Below are positions 38,948 through 48,048 of a DNA stretch of 64,000 nucleotides, piece after piece. This stretch comes from DASVBE01 sp963770375. GTDB lineage: Bacteria; Actinomycetota; Actinomycetes; Streptosporangiales; Streptosporangiaceae. The first letter of the stretch is position 1. Each line of letters opens with the position of its first letter. The notes beneath the pieces were generated by a model, which saw only the letters and a program-made list of their open reading frames with translations, was not told where the DNA came from and ran no database searches. The translations under genes and the position numbers were made by a program. The stretch spans positions 124,001 through 188,000 of the forward strand of contig CAVYPM010000005.1 of assembly GCA_963770375.1 (NCBI GenBank), written 5' to 3'.

Positions 38948-41900
38948 TTCGCCGCCCTCGATCGTGCCTTCTGTGGCCAGGAAGGCCTGCTGGAGCTGGT
39001 CGAGCGTGGCCGGGTCGGGCTTGGCCCACAGGCCGCGCTGGGCGGCTTCGAGGAGCCGCTCGGCGATGCCGTGCAGCGCCCACGGGTTGGCCTGCTCCAG
39101 GAACGCCCGGTTGGTCTCGTCGAACACGTACGACGCGGCCAGCTGCTCGTACATCCAGTCCTCGACCACGCCCGCGGTGGCGTCGTAGCCGAACAGGTAG
39201 TCGACGGTCGCCGCCAGCTCGAACGCGCCCTTGTAGCCGTGCCGCTGCATGGCCGCGATCCACCGCGGGTTGACCACCCGGGAGCGGAACACCCGGCGGG
39301 TCTCCTCGGCCAGCGTCCGGGTCTTGACCGCGTCGGGCACAGCCGAGTCGCCGATGTAGGCCGCCGGGCTGCGGCCGGTCAGCGACCGGACCATGGCGAC
39401 CATCCCGCCGTGGTACTGGAAGTAGTCGTCGGAGTCGGCGATGTCGTGCTCGCGCGTATCGGTGTTCTTCGCCGCCACCGCGATCCGGCGGAAAGCGCCT
39501 TCCATGTCCCGGCGGGCCTCCCGCCCGTCGAGACCGGCGCCGTAGGCGTAGCCGCCCCACACCGCGTACACCTCGGCCAGGTCGCCGTCGTCCCGCCAGT
39601 TGCGGGCGTCGATCAGCGGCAGGAGCCCGGCGCCGTAGGCGCCCGGCTTGGAGCCGAAGATCCGCGTCGTGGCCCGCCGCCAGTCGCCGTGCCCGGCCAC
39701 GTCCGCCGTCGCGTGCGCGCGCAGGTAGTTGTCCCCCGGCGGCTCGTCCAGCCCCGCCACCGTGGAGATCGCGTCGTCCAGCAGGGCGATCACGTGCGGG
39801 AACGCGTCACGGAAGAACCCGGAGATGCGCAGCGTCACGTCGATCCGCGGCCGGCCCAGCTCGGCCAGCGGGATCACCCCGAACCCGGTCACCCGGCGGG
39901 ACGCGTCGTCCCACACCGGGCGGCAGCCGATCAGCGCGAGCACCTCGGCGATGTCGTCGCCCTGGGTCCGCATCGCCGACGTGCCCCACACGGTCAGCCC
40001 GACGCACCGCGGATACGAGCCCTCGTCCGCCAGGTGCCGGGCCAGCAGCGAATCGGCCAGCGCCCGCCCGGTGTCCCACGAGTTGCGCGACGGGATCGCC
40101 TTCGGGTCGACCGAGTAGAAGTTCCGCCCGGTGGGCAGCACGTTGACCAGCCCGCGGGTCGGCGACCCGGACGGCCCGGCCGCGATGTACCCGCCGGAAA
40201 GCGCTGTCAGCACCGCGTCGATCTCGCCTGACGTGGCGGCCAGCCGCGGCACCACCTCCCGCGCCGCGAACTCCAGCACGGAGATGACGTTCCGCCGCAC
40301 CGTTTCGTCCACCGCGCGGCCCGCGCCAGCCGCCCGCGCCAGCCTCGGCGCCAGCCCCGCCCGCATCAGCCCCGTCGGCGCCAAGCCCCGTGCCCGCGCC
40401 AGGCCCCGTGCCCGCGCCAGGCCCCGTGCCCGCACCTGCGCCAGGGCTCGCGCTCGCGCCTGCGCCTGCGCCGAGCACCGCGTCGCACACCTCACCGGCC
40501 GCGCCCGCGTCCCAGCCCGCCGCGGCAAGCCCTTCCACCAGCGCCCGCGCCGTCCCCTCGTACGCATCGGTGTCCCCGCGCGACCCGCCCGCCACGTCCA
40601 GGCCCAGCGCGGTCCGCAGCCCGGGCAGCGCCCCGGACGTGCCGCCCCACACCTGCGCCGACCGGAGGATCACCAGCACCAGGTTGACCAGCGCCTCCCC
40701 CTCCGGCGCCGCGCCCAGGATGTGCAGCCCGTCCCGGATGGCGGCGTCCTTCACCTCGCACAGGTAGCCGTCGATGTGCAGCACGAAGTCGTCGAACTCC
40801 GCCGCCTCAGGCGCCTGCTCGACGCCCAGGTCGTGGTGCAGCTGGGCGGTCCGGACCAGGGACCAGATCTGCGCCCGCACCGCGGGCAGCTTGTCCGGGT
40901 CCAGGGCGGCCACCGCGGCGTACTCGTCCAGCAGCTGCTCGAGCCGGGCCATGTCACCGTAGGTGTCCGCGCGGGCCATCGGCGGCACCAGGTGGTCGAT
41001 GATCACCGCGTGACCGCGGCGCTTGGCCTGGGTGCCCTCCCCCGGGTCGTTGACGATGAACGGGTAGATCAGCGGCACGTGGCCGAGCACCGCGTCCGGC
41101 GCGCACCCCGCGGACAGGCCCAGGCCCTTGCCCGGCAGCCACTCCACCGTGCCGTGCTTGCCCAGGTGCACGATCGCGTCCGCGCCGAAGTCCTCCTCCA
41201 GCCACCGGTACGCGGCCAGGTAATGGTGCGACGGCGGCAGCTCCGGGTCGTGGTAGATGGCGACCGGGTTCTCCCCGAAGCCCCGCGGCGGCTGGATCAT
41301 CAGCAGCACGTTGCCGAACCTCAGCGCGGCCAGCACGATGTGGCCGTCGTCGGTGTACAGCTCCCCGGGCGGCGGGCCCCAGTGAGAGTCAATCGCCGCG
41401 CGGATCCCGTCATCCATCTTCGTTCGCCAGCGGAGCAGGGACGGTACCGGTATGCGCACGTCGGCGGCGCGGAGCTGCTCGGGGGTGAGCCACTCGGTGT
41501 CGTGCCCGCCGGCCGCGATGAGCGTGTGGATGAGCTCGTCGCCGTCCTCGGGAAAGCCCTTTCCGAGGTCGTAGCCCTCCTCCCGGAGGCGCCGGAGCAG
41601 CCGGACGGCCGACGCCGGCGTGTCCAGGCCGACGGCATTCCCGACGCGTGCGTGCTTGGTCGGGTACGACGACAGCACGATCGCGATTCGCTTGGCCGAG
41701 TTTGATTTATTACGCAGCCGGGCGTGCCGGACAGCCAGCCCGGCCAGCCGCCCCGCGCGCTCAGGATCCGCGCGGTACACCGGGATGCCGTCCGGGCCCT
41801 CCTCCTTGAACGAGAAGGGCACGGTGATCAGCCGGCCGTCGAATTCCGGGATCGCCACCTGCATGGCCGCGTCCATCGGGGTCAGCGCCGCGGACGAGGC

Positions 41901-42984
41901 CGCCCACTGCTCACGGGAGCTGGTCAGGCACAGCCCCTGCAGGACCGGGACGCCCAGGGTGGCCAGCGCTCCGGCGTCCCAGTCGCCGTCCGCCGCGCCG
42001 GCCGCGTTCGACCCGCCCGCGGCCAGGACCGTGGTGATGACCGTGTCCGCCTGGCCGAGCAGGCCGATCAGCTCCGGGTCGGGGTGCCGCAGCGAGGCGC
42101 AGAACACCGGCAAGGGGTTGCCGCCCTGCTCGCTGATCGCCGCGCACAGCGTGTCCACGAACGCGGTGTTGCCGGACAGCTCGTGCGCCCGGTAGTAGAC
42201 CACGGCCACGACCGGGCGCGGAGCCGCTCCCCCGTCCGGCCCGGGCGTGAGCTCCCGGCTCCGGCTCTGGCCCTGGTGGCACGGCGGGCTGCGGTGTGCG
42301 GCGGGCCGCGGGTGCACGCCATCCTGCGGCATCGCCGCGGGCGCGGCAGGCCCCGGCCCGGGCTCGGGCCGGAGCGGCGCGACGGGCTCTGGCGGCGCGG
42401 CGGGCTGCGGCGGCGTGGAGGGCTGCGGATGCGCGACGGGGAGCCGGTGCGCGCCATCCTGCGGCATCGTCGCGGGCGCGGCAGGCTCCGGCCCGGGCTC
42501 GGGCCGCTGCGGCGCGGCGGGCGGGGCGCCGGGCGGGCTGCGGGTGCGCGGCAGGGAGCGGGTGCACGCCGTGCTGCGGCATTGCCGCGGGCGGGGCGAA
42601 GCCCTCGCCGGTCAGAAGGACCGTGTCGGACAGGAAGGCGGCCAGCTCGCGCAGGTTGGCCGGGCCGCCTTCGCGCAGGTAGCCGAGTGCTTCGGTGACC
42701 GTGCCCGCGGCGACCGTGGACTGCGCCATCAGGCCGGCGTCGGGCGCCGCCTCGCCACCAAGGATGATCAAAGGGAGACCAGTGGCGCGCAGCGCCTCGA
42801 TCCCGCCCGGCCAGGCCTCACGGCCGCCGAGCAGGCGCAGCACGGCCAGGTCCGCGCCGCGGGCCAGGCCGGCGACCGCGTCCGGCGGGATGCGGGCGGG
42901 GTTGGCCACCCGGTAGTCAGCGCCGGAGGCGCGGGCGGCGAGGAGTTCGGTGTCGGCGGTGGAGAGCAGCAGGATCGTCGGCAC
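38939..42984 (-). CDS. cobN: Cobaltochelatase large subunit CobN (two apparent frameshifts in low-complexity inserts)
   Basis: About 1,345 codons from GTG 42984. N-terminal part: TILLLSTADTELLAARASGA. Central: VVAVVYYRAHELSGNTAFVD, IAIVLSSYPTKHARVGNAVG, DAIVHLGKHGTVEWLPGKGL. C-terminal: SWDTGRALADSLLARHLADE, WGTSAMRTQGDDIAEVLALI, FGSKPGAYGAGLLPLIDARN. The frame shifts near 42530-42545, in Pro/Ala/His-rich repeats (AAMPQDGVHPRPAAH type, about 115-135 bp apart), and near 40330-40400, in Gly/Ala repeats. It should insert cobalt into hydrogenobyrinate a,c-diamide with ChlI/ChlD. It lies 5 kb from the main operon and no riboswitch is seen upstream. Confidence 0.9.
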
Positions 42985-43035
42985 AGCCACGATCCTCGCA
43001 GACCGGGATTGCACCGCCGGGCCGGAGGGTTGGTG

Positions 43036-43095
43036 CTGGTGATCACGGTGCTGGTGATCACCGCGCTGGTGATCGCCGCGCTGGTGATCACCGTG
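43036..43095 (+). repeat. 4 x 15-bp tandem repeat CTGGTGATC(A/G)CCG(C/T)G
   Basis: CTGGTGATC occurs at 43036, 43051, 43066 and 43081, an exact 15-bp period, each with an embedded GATC palindrome. It lies between divergent cobN and the MFS gene. Read on the plus strand it encodes a hydrophobic helix (LVITVLVITALVIAALVITV). Confidence 0.75.
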
Positions 43096-43113
43096 CGGCG
43101 GGCCGCCGGGTGA
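43039..43113 (+). CDS. Possible 24-residue single-helix membrane peptide
   Basis: GGAGGG at 43024-43029 precedes GTG 43039 by 9 bases. The frame encodes one run of Val/Ile/Leu/Thr/Ala long enough to span a membrane, then RRAAG and a stop at 43113, 28 bases before the MFS start. It is written wholly by the 15-bp repeats, so it may be a chance product of them. A leader or small membrane peptide is possible. Confidence 0.25.
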   Translation: MITVLVITALVIAALVITVRRAAG

Positions 43114-43141
43114 CCGGCCAGCGCGGAGCGTTCGGAGGAGC

Positions 43142-44497
43142 ATGCGGATCGGGCAGATCGCCATCGACGTGGCACCGCTGCGGGAGAGCCGGGATTTCCG
43201 CTGGCTGTACTCCGGGCAGCTGGCCTCGGTGGCGGGCAACATGCTGGCCGCCACCGCGGCGAACTGGCAGGTCTACGACCTGACTCACTCGCCGCTGGCG
43301 GTCGGCCTGGTCACCCTGGCGGACAGCACCGGCATGCTGATCGGCCTGCTGGCCGGCGGCGTGCTGGCCGACCACCGGGACCGGCGGCAACTACTTTCCG
43401 CGGTCCGGGTGCCGCAGGCCCTGCTGGCCGCCGGGCTGATGGTCAACAGCCTGGTGGCGCACCCGCTGCTGTGGCTGATCTACGCGGTGACCCTGGCCAT
43501 CGGGCTGACCGCCGGGCTGTCGTCACCCGCCTCGTCCGCCGCGCTGCCCGCGCTGGTCGGCACCAGCCGGCTGGCCGCGGCGACCGCACTGAACTCGATG
43601 AGCCGGCAGCTGGCCACGCTGGTCGGGCCCGCGCTGGCGGGGTGGCTGATCGCCGGGCCCGGGGTGGCGGCCTGCTACGCGACCGACACGGTGGGCTTCA
43701 TCGCGTTCGGCATCGCGACCCGGTTCATCCGGCCGCTGCCCCCGCAGGGGGTGACCAGCCGGCCGGGGCTGCGGTCGCTGGCCGAGGGGTTCCGGTTCGT
43801 CGCGCACAGCGGTGTGCTCGGCGGCATCCTGCTCCTCGACGCCAGCGCGATGATCTTCGGCATGCCCGCCGGGCTGTTCCCGGCCATCGCCACCGAGCAC
43901 TTCCACGGCGGCCCGGCGACGTTCGGGCTGCTCACCGCGGCGCCCGCGGCCGGGGCCGTGCTCGGCGCGCTGACCAGCGGCTGGACCAGCCACCTGCGGC
44001 GGCCCGGGCTGGTGGTGATCGGCGCCGGGACGGCCTGGGGCGGCGCGGTGATCGGCTTCGGCCTGGCCCCCAGCCTGGAGGTGGCGCTCCTGTTCCTGGC
44101 GCTGGCCGGGATGAGCGACCTGATCTCCGAGGTGCTCCGCAACGCGCTGCTCCAGCACTACGCGCCCGACGCGCTGCGCGGCCGGGTCAGCAGCCTGTAC
44201 CTGGCGCAGGTGAGCAGCGCCCCGGCGATCGGCAACGTGGAGGCCGGCGCGGTGGCGCAGCTGTTCTCGCTGACGGTGTCGGTGGTCAGCGGCGGGATCG
44301 CCTGCGTGGCCGGGGCGCTGCTGCTGGGCGCGCTGGTCCCGGCGGTGCGGAAGGCGACGCTCGACCCGGCGGGGGCGCCGGCGCCCCCGCCGGGGCCGCA
44401 GGGGCCGCCGGGCAGCGGTCCAGGCGACGGATCAGGCGACGGCGGCCCGGACGAACCGGGCGGGCCGCTTCAGCAGGAGGGCCGGGTCAGGGCCTGA
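43142..44497 (+). CDS. MFS transporter (EntS-like exporter)
   Basis: 451 residues from ATG 43142 with GGAGGAG upstream. Twelve hydrophobic segments; [20 protein letters not shown] at the N-terminus and [19 protein letters not shown] in loop 2-3 resemble the enterobactin-exporter/MFS_3 group. [17 protein letters not shown] motif ([20 protein letters not shown]) follows helix 10. The C-terminal 50 residues are a Gly/Pro tail. Substrate unknown. Convergent with the next MFS gene, overlapping 11 bases. Confidence 0.9.
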   Translation: MRIGQIAIDVAPLRESRDFRWLYSGQLASVAGNMLAATAANWQVYDLTHSPLAVGLVTLADSTGMLIGLLAGGVLADHRDRRQLLSAVRVPQALLAAGLMVNSLVAHPLLWLIYAVTLAIGLTAGLSSPASSAALPALVGTSRLAAATALNSMSRQLATLVGPALAGWLIAGPGVAACYATDTVGFIAFGIATRFIRPLPPQGVTSRPGLRSLAEGFRFVAHSGVLGGILLLDASAMIFGMPAGLFPAIATEHFHGGPATFGLLTAAPAAGAVLGALTSGWTSHLRRPGLVVIGAGTAWGGAVIGFGLAPSLEVALLFLALAGMSDLISEVLRNALLQHYAPDALRGRVSSLYLAQVSSAPAIGNVEAGAVAQLFSLTVSVVSGGIACVAGALLLGALVPAVRKATLDPAGAPAPPPGPQGPPGSGPGDGSGDGGPDEPGGPLQQEGRVRA

Positions 44498-45749
44498 CGT
44501 CGAGCTCCGGCTCGGGCGGGCCGGGGCGTCCGGGCGGGCAGGCCGGGGCGTGGTGCGCGGCGCCGGCCGGCGTGCGCATCCCCGGAATGCTCATCAGCTG
44601 CACCGTGATCAGGCTGCCCGCGCAGACCGCGGCCAGAACCGCGTAGGGCACCAGGTCCGAGGTGGCCTGGGCGATCGCGCCGCTGGCCGCCGCGGCGATG
44701 CCCTGCCCGCCGGCCCAGGCGAAGTTGGCCAGCCCGAACGCCAGGCCCTGGTGCAGCGCGATCCGGTCCGCGCCCGCGGACAGGACCGCCGAGGACGGCG
44801 CGAACAGGGTGCCGAACGCGGGCGCGCCGAGGATCAGGAACCCGATCAGCAGCCCGGCCGGGCGGAGCACCGGGGCCAGCAGGCTGACCGCCACGCCGAC
44901 CGCGAGCGAGATCCGCACCGGCACGATCGCGCCGCGCCGGTCGGCCAGCCGCCCGGCCACCGGGGACAGGAAGGTCTCCACCGCGGCGGCGCCCAGGAAC
45001 ATTGCGCCGATCGCCGCCGCGGGCGCGCCCAGCCGGGCCAGCCGCAGCGGGACCAGCACGTCGATCACGCCGAACGCCAGGCCGGCCACGGTGGTCAGCC
45101 ACATGCCCATGGCCACCTGCCGGTCCCGCAGCGCGGGCAGCGTGGCCCGCAGCGGCTGCACGGGCTCGGGCGGCGGCTGCGGCACGAAGAACGCCACCAC
45201 CATCAGGATCGTGCCCAGGACCGCAGCCGCGCCGAACGCCGGCCCGGTGCCCACCACGGCCGCGATCGCGCCGATGACCGGGCCGAACAGGGCCCCGACG
45301 ATGGCCGCGGCCAGCGCGATGCCGAGCAGTTCGCCGCGCCGCTTCGGCGGCGCCGCCGAGGCCAGCCAGGCCATCCCGGCGCCCCAGGTGCAGGCCCCGG
45401 CGATGCCCTGGACGAACCGGGCGATGTCCAGCACCGGCGCCGTCGTGGCGAACGCGAACACCAGCGTGGACACGCTCATCAGGGCCAGGCCGAGCAGCAC
45501 GATGCGCAGGTAGCCGAGCCGGGCGGTGAGCGCGCCGCCGGGCAGCGCGCCGATCAGCGTGCCCAGCGGGTAGGCGGCGACCAGCAGGCCCGCGCCGGAC
45601 TTGGACAGCCCGGCGACGCGGGTGTAGTGCGGCAGCAGCGGGGTCAGCGCGGTGAAGAACACCGTGTCGACCAGCACGATCACGCACACGAAGCCGAGCA
45701 GGACCAGCACCGGGCGGGCCAGGCCCAGCCGCAGCCTCGCCAGTGCCAT
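44487..45749 (-). CDS. MFS transporter (drug-resistance type)
   Basis: 420 residues from ATG 45749. Twelve hydrophobic segments with the MFS motif A region [20 protein letters not shown] and motif C-like [40 protein letters not shown] is the first helix. The C-terminal 30 residues are Pro-rich. No regulator is adjacent, and the substrate is unknown. Confidence 0.9.
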   Translation of the reverse strand: MALARLRLGLARPVLVLLGFVCVIVLVDTVFFTALTPLLPHYTRVAGLSKSGAGLLVAAYPLGTLIGALPGGALTARLGYLRIVLLGLALMSVSTLVFAFATTAPVLDIARFVQGIAGACTWGAGMAWLASAAPPKRRGELLGIALAAAIVGALFGPVIGAIAAVVGTGPAFGAAAVLGTILMVVAFFVPQPPPEPVQPLRATLPALRDRQVAMGMWLTTVAGLAFGVIDVLVPLRLARLGAPAAAIGAMFLGAAAVETFLSPVAGRLADRRGAIVPVRISLAVGVAVSLLAPVLRPAGLLIGFLILGAPAFGTLFAPSSAVLSAGADRIALHQGLAFGLANFAWAGGQGIAAAASGAIAQATSDLVPYAVLAAVCAGSLITVQLMSIPGMRTPAGAAHHAPACPPGRPGPPEPELDVRP

Positions 45750-45876
45750 GCCGCTCCGTTCCGTTCAGCACCCGGCTGCCGGCCGCCGGGATCTTGCCTC
45801 TACTTTCGCTTACCTGCCCATACTCGCCGCAGCCGGGTCGCCTGGTCACCGGGATTTCCGCCCACGAGCCGTATCC

Positions 45877-46065
45877 CTAAACGAACGAACAGCAGACCCG
45901 GCGGGACGGGCCTGGGCCGGATCGGCCGCGCTCAGGCGGCGTACCCGAGCGGGCGTGTGTCGCGGGCGGTGGCGCCGGCTGCGGCCGCGGCGGGCGGGCG
46001 GCCAGCGGCAGCGCGGCCAGCGCGGTCAGCGCGACGAGGCAGACCCCGAAGGCGGCTATTGATCC
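45877..46065 (-). pseudogene. Possible 3' remnant of an MFS-type transporter gene
   Basis: A 62-codon frame with no start reads GSIAAFGVCLVALTALAALP, one membrane helix of last-helix type, then a Pro/Arg-rich tail and TAG at 45877. Upstream coding sequence stops abruptly at the A/T-rich promoter region at 46070, suggesting a truncated transporter. The rest of the 421-bp gap between 45749 and 46171 holds no other gene. Confidence 0.25.
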
Positions 46066-46088
46066 CGGGAGTTGACAGGATAGCCGCG

Positions 46089-46130
46089 TTGGCTATAGAA
46101 ATTAGCTTATCAGCTACTAAGATTAGCCAA
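46089..46130. promoter_or_regulatory. A/T-rich promoter with TTGGCTA/TAGCCAA inverted repeat
   Basis: TTGGCTA (46089-46095) and TAGCCAA (46124-46130) flank a 28-base A/T-rich core containing ATTAGCTTATCAGCTACTAA. This is the promoter region of the hydrolase-TetR pair and a likely TetR site. AAGGAGG of the hydrolase follows at 46154. Confidence 0.5.
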
Positions 46131-46170
46131 ACGCCACAGAAAGCCCTTTCCGCCAAGGAGGCCCGCGGTC

Positions 46171-46977
46171 ATGCCGGTTACGAAGTTCCTCGATGTCCCC
46201 GGTGGCCGGATCGCGTACGACGACACCGGCGAGGGCCCGCTGATCGTCTGCACCCCGGCCATGCTCGACCTGCGCTCCGAGCTGAGGTTCCTGGTCCCGC
46301 TGCTGGTCCGCGCCGGGTTCCGGGTGGTGACCGTGGACCAGCGCGGGATGGGCGAGACCACGGGACCGTGGCCGGAGTACGGCAGCACGCCGCTGGCCCA
46401 TGACCTGATGGCGCTGATCCGGCACCTGGACGCCGGGCCGGCCATCATCTACGGCACCTCGAACGGCGCGGCGGCCGGCGTCTACGTCGCGGCCGAGGCG
46501 CCCGAGCTGGTCCGCGGGCTGGTGCTGGTGGCACCGTTCGTCCGGGACGGCAAGATGAACACGATGCAGCGGCTGACCATGAGCCTGATGCGGATCCCCG
46601 GCCTGGCCGTCCCGCTGTACCTGTCGTATTTCCCGAAGTGGGAGCCGAGCAAGCCGGCCGACTTCGCCGTGCACAAGGCCCGGCTGGCGGCCAACCTGAA
46701 GGAGCCGGGCCGCGAGGGCGTGGTCAAGGCCTACCTGCTGCAGCAGTCGCACGCCGAGGCCGAGGCGCGGCTGGGCAAGGTCAGCGTTCCGGTCACGGTC
46801 ATCATGGGCACCGGCGACGTGGACTGGCCGGACCCGGTGGCCGAGGCCCGCTGGGTCTGCGACCGGCTGTCCGCCGACCTGACCCTGCTGGACGGGGCCG
46901 GCCATCACCCGCACGTGGAGTTCCCTGAGAAGATCGCCGACGTGGTAATCGCTTTCCAGCGGCAGCTGGATGCCTAG
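46171..46977 (+). CDS. Alpha/beta hydrolase
   Basis: 268 residues from ATG 46171, with AAGGAGG 11 bases upstream. VVTVDQRGMGETTGPWPEYG, nucleophile elbow IIYGTSNGAAAGVYVAAEAP (Ser in GTSNG), Asp region MGTGDVDWPDPVAEARW and His in LLDGAGHHPHVEFPEK make a complete triad. Cytosolic, substrate unknown. Its stop overlaps the TetR start, so the regulator probably controls it. Confidence 0.9.
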   Translation: MPVTKFLDVPGGRIAYDDTGEGPLIVCTPAMLDLRSELRFLVPLLVRAGFRVVTVDQRGMGETTGPWPEYGSTPLAHDLMALIRHLDAGPAIIYGTSNGAAAGVYVAAEAPELVRGLVLVAPFVRDGKMNTMQRLTMSLMRIPGLAVPLYLSYFPKWEPSKPADFAVHKARLAANLKEPGREGVVKAYLLQQSHAEAEARLGKVSVPVTVIMGTGDVDWPDPVAEARWVCDRLSADLTLLDGAGHHPHVEFPEKIADVVIAFQRQLDA

Positions 46978-47551
46978 AGCGGGCCTGACCGCCGCGGACG
47001 TTGTCCAGGCGGCCGCCGACATTGCCGACGAGCGCGGCTACCAGCAGCTGACCATCGGCCTGGTCGCCGCGCGTCTCGGCATCCGCGCGCCGTCGGTGTA
47101 CAAGCACGTCAGCGGGCTGGCCGAGCTGCAGCACCAGCTCGCGACCCGGGCCATGTCCGAGCTCGGCGACGCGGTCGCCGCCGCGGTGGCCGGCCGGGCC
47201 GGCCGTGACGCGCTGGCCGGGCTCGCGCGGGCCTGCCGGGACTACGTGGCCGCCCACCCCGGCCGCTACGCGGCCACCGTCGGCGCCGGGTTCGCCGGCC
47301 CCGGTGACCCGCTGCTGGCCGCCAGCACCCGGGTCATCGAGCTGATCGCCGCCGTGCTGCGCGGCTACGACATCCCCGAGCCGGACCTGGTGCACGCGAT
47401 CCGCACCGTGCGCTGCGTGCTGCACGGCTGGTGCATGCTGCAGCTCACGAACGCCTTCCAGTGGTCAGGGGACGTCGAGTGCAGCTTCGAGCAGCTGATC
47501 AGTTTCATGGATTACGGTTTGCGGGGCGCGGGTCACACTGACCCAGGCTGA
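46970..47551 (+). CDS. TetR-family regulator
   Basis: 193 residues from ATG 46970, which overlaps the hydrolase stop by 8 bases. LTIGLVAARLGIRAPSVYKH is the helix-turn-helix at residues ~25-45. The ligand domain (TRVIELIAAVLRGYDIPEPD; CVLHGWCMLQLTNAFQWSGD) is of the TetR_C_33/WHG kind. Likely autoregulates through the promoter at 46089-46130. The 3' end overlaps the convergent GNAT gene by 19 bases. Confidence 0.9.
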   Translation: MPRAGLTAADVVQAAADIADERGYQQLTIGLVAARLGIRAPSVYKHVSGLAELQHQLATRAMSELGDAVAAAVAGRAGRDALAGLARACRDYVAAHPGRYAATVGAGFAGPGDPLLAASTRVIELIAAVLRGYDIPEPDLVHAIRTVRCVLHGWCMLQLTNAFQWSGDVECSFEQLISFMDYGLRGAGHTDPG

Positions 47552-47971
47552 GCGGGACGCTCCATCCAGCGCCGGCTGCGGGGCAGGTCGGTGTAGCCGA
47601 ACTGGGTGTACATGGTCCGCTCCGGGGCGGTGGCAAGTAGTTGCCGGACGCTGCTCACGCCGGGGTGGTTCGACGGTGACGCCGGTCAGGAACGAGCCGA
47701 GGCCGCGGCCGCGCTCGTCCGCGGCGATGAACACGTCGCACAGCCAGCCGAAGGTCGCGTAGTCGGTGACGACCCGGGCGTACCCGGCCTGGCTGCCGTC
47801 CGCCCGGTACAGGCCGATGCTCAGCGAGTTGCGGATCGCGGCGTCCATCGTCGCCCGCGGGCGGCCCTTGGCCCAGTAGGCCTCCTCGCTGATCCAGCGG
47901 TGCACCTGGGCCGCGTCGATCAGCGCCGGGTCGTCGCTGGCCCAGTACCCGTCCGGGCCGTCCCATCTCAC
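47533..47971 (-). CDS. GNAT N-acetyltransferase (apparent frameshift)
   Basis: Best start GTG 47971 (MRWDGPDGYWASDDP); a GTG at 47989 is also open. VHRWISEEAYWAKGRPRATM, SLSIGLYRADGSQAGYARVV and DVFIAADERGRGLGSFLTGV (acetyl-CoA loop) are typical of the small actinobacterial GNAT group. After GVTVE the frame fails. Omitting one C at about 47655-47660 restores HPGVSSVRQLLATAPERTMY and GYTDLPRSRRWM with a stop at 47533. Confidence 0.83.
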
Positions 47972-48048
47972 GTGATCATCACACCACACGGCCGGCGGCC
48001 GGTCCTGACCGGCCGGTCAGGAGCAGCGCGGTCAGCAGGAACAGCCGG

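Noticed and set aside
43036..43095. CRISPR-like short repeats
   Set aside because: The units abut with a 15-bp period and have no spacers; no cas genes are present in the window.
42985..43141. A second cobalamin riboswitch before cobN
   Set aside because: None of the conserved core strings seen at 33126-33275 occurs here; the gap is mostly the 15-bp repeats.
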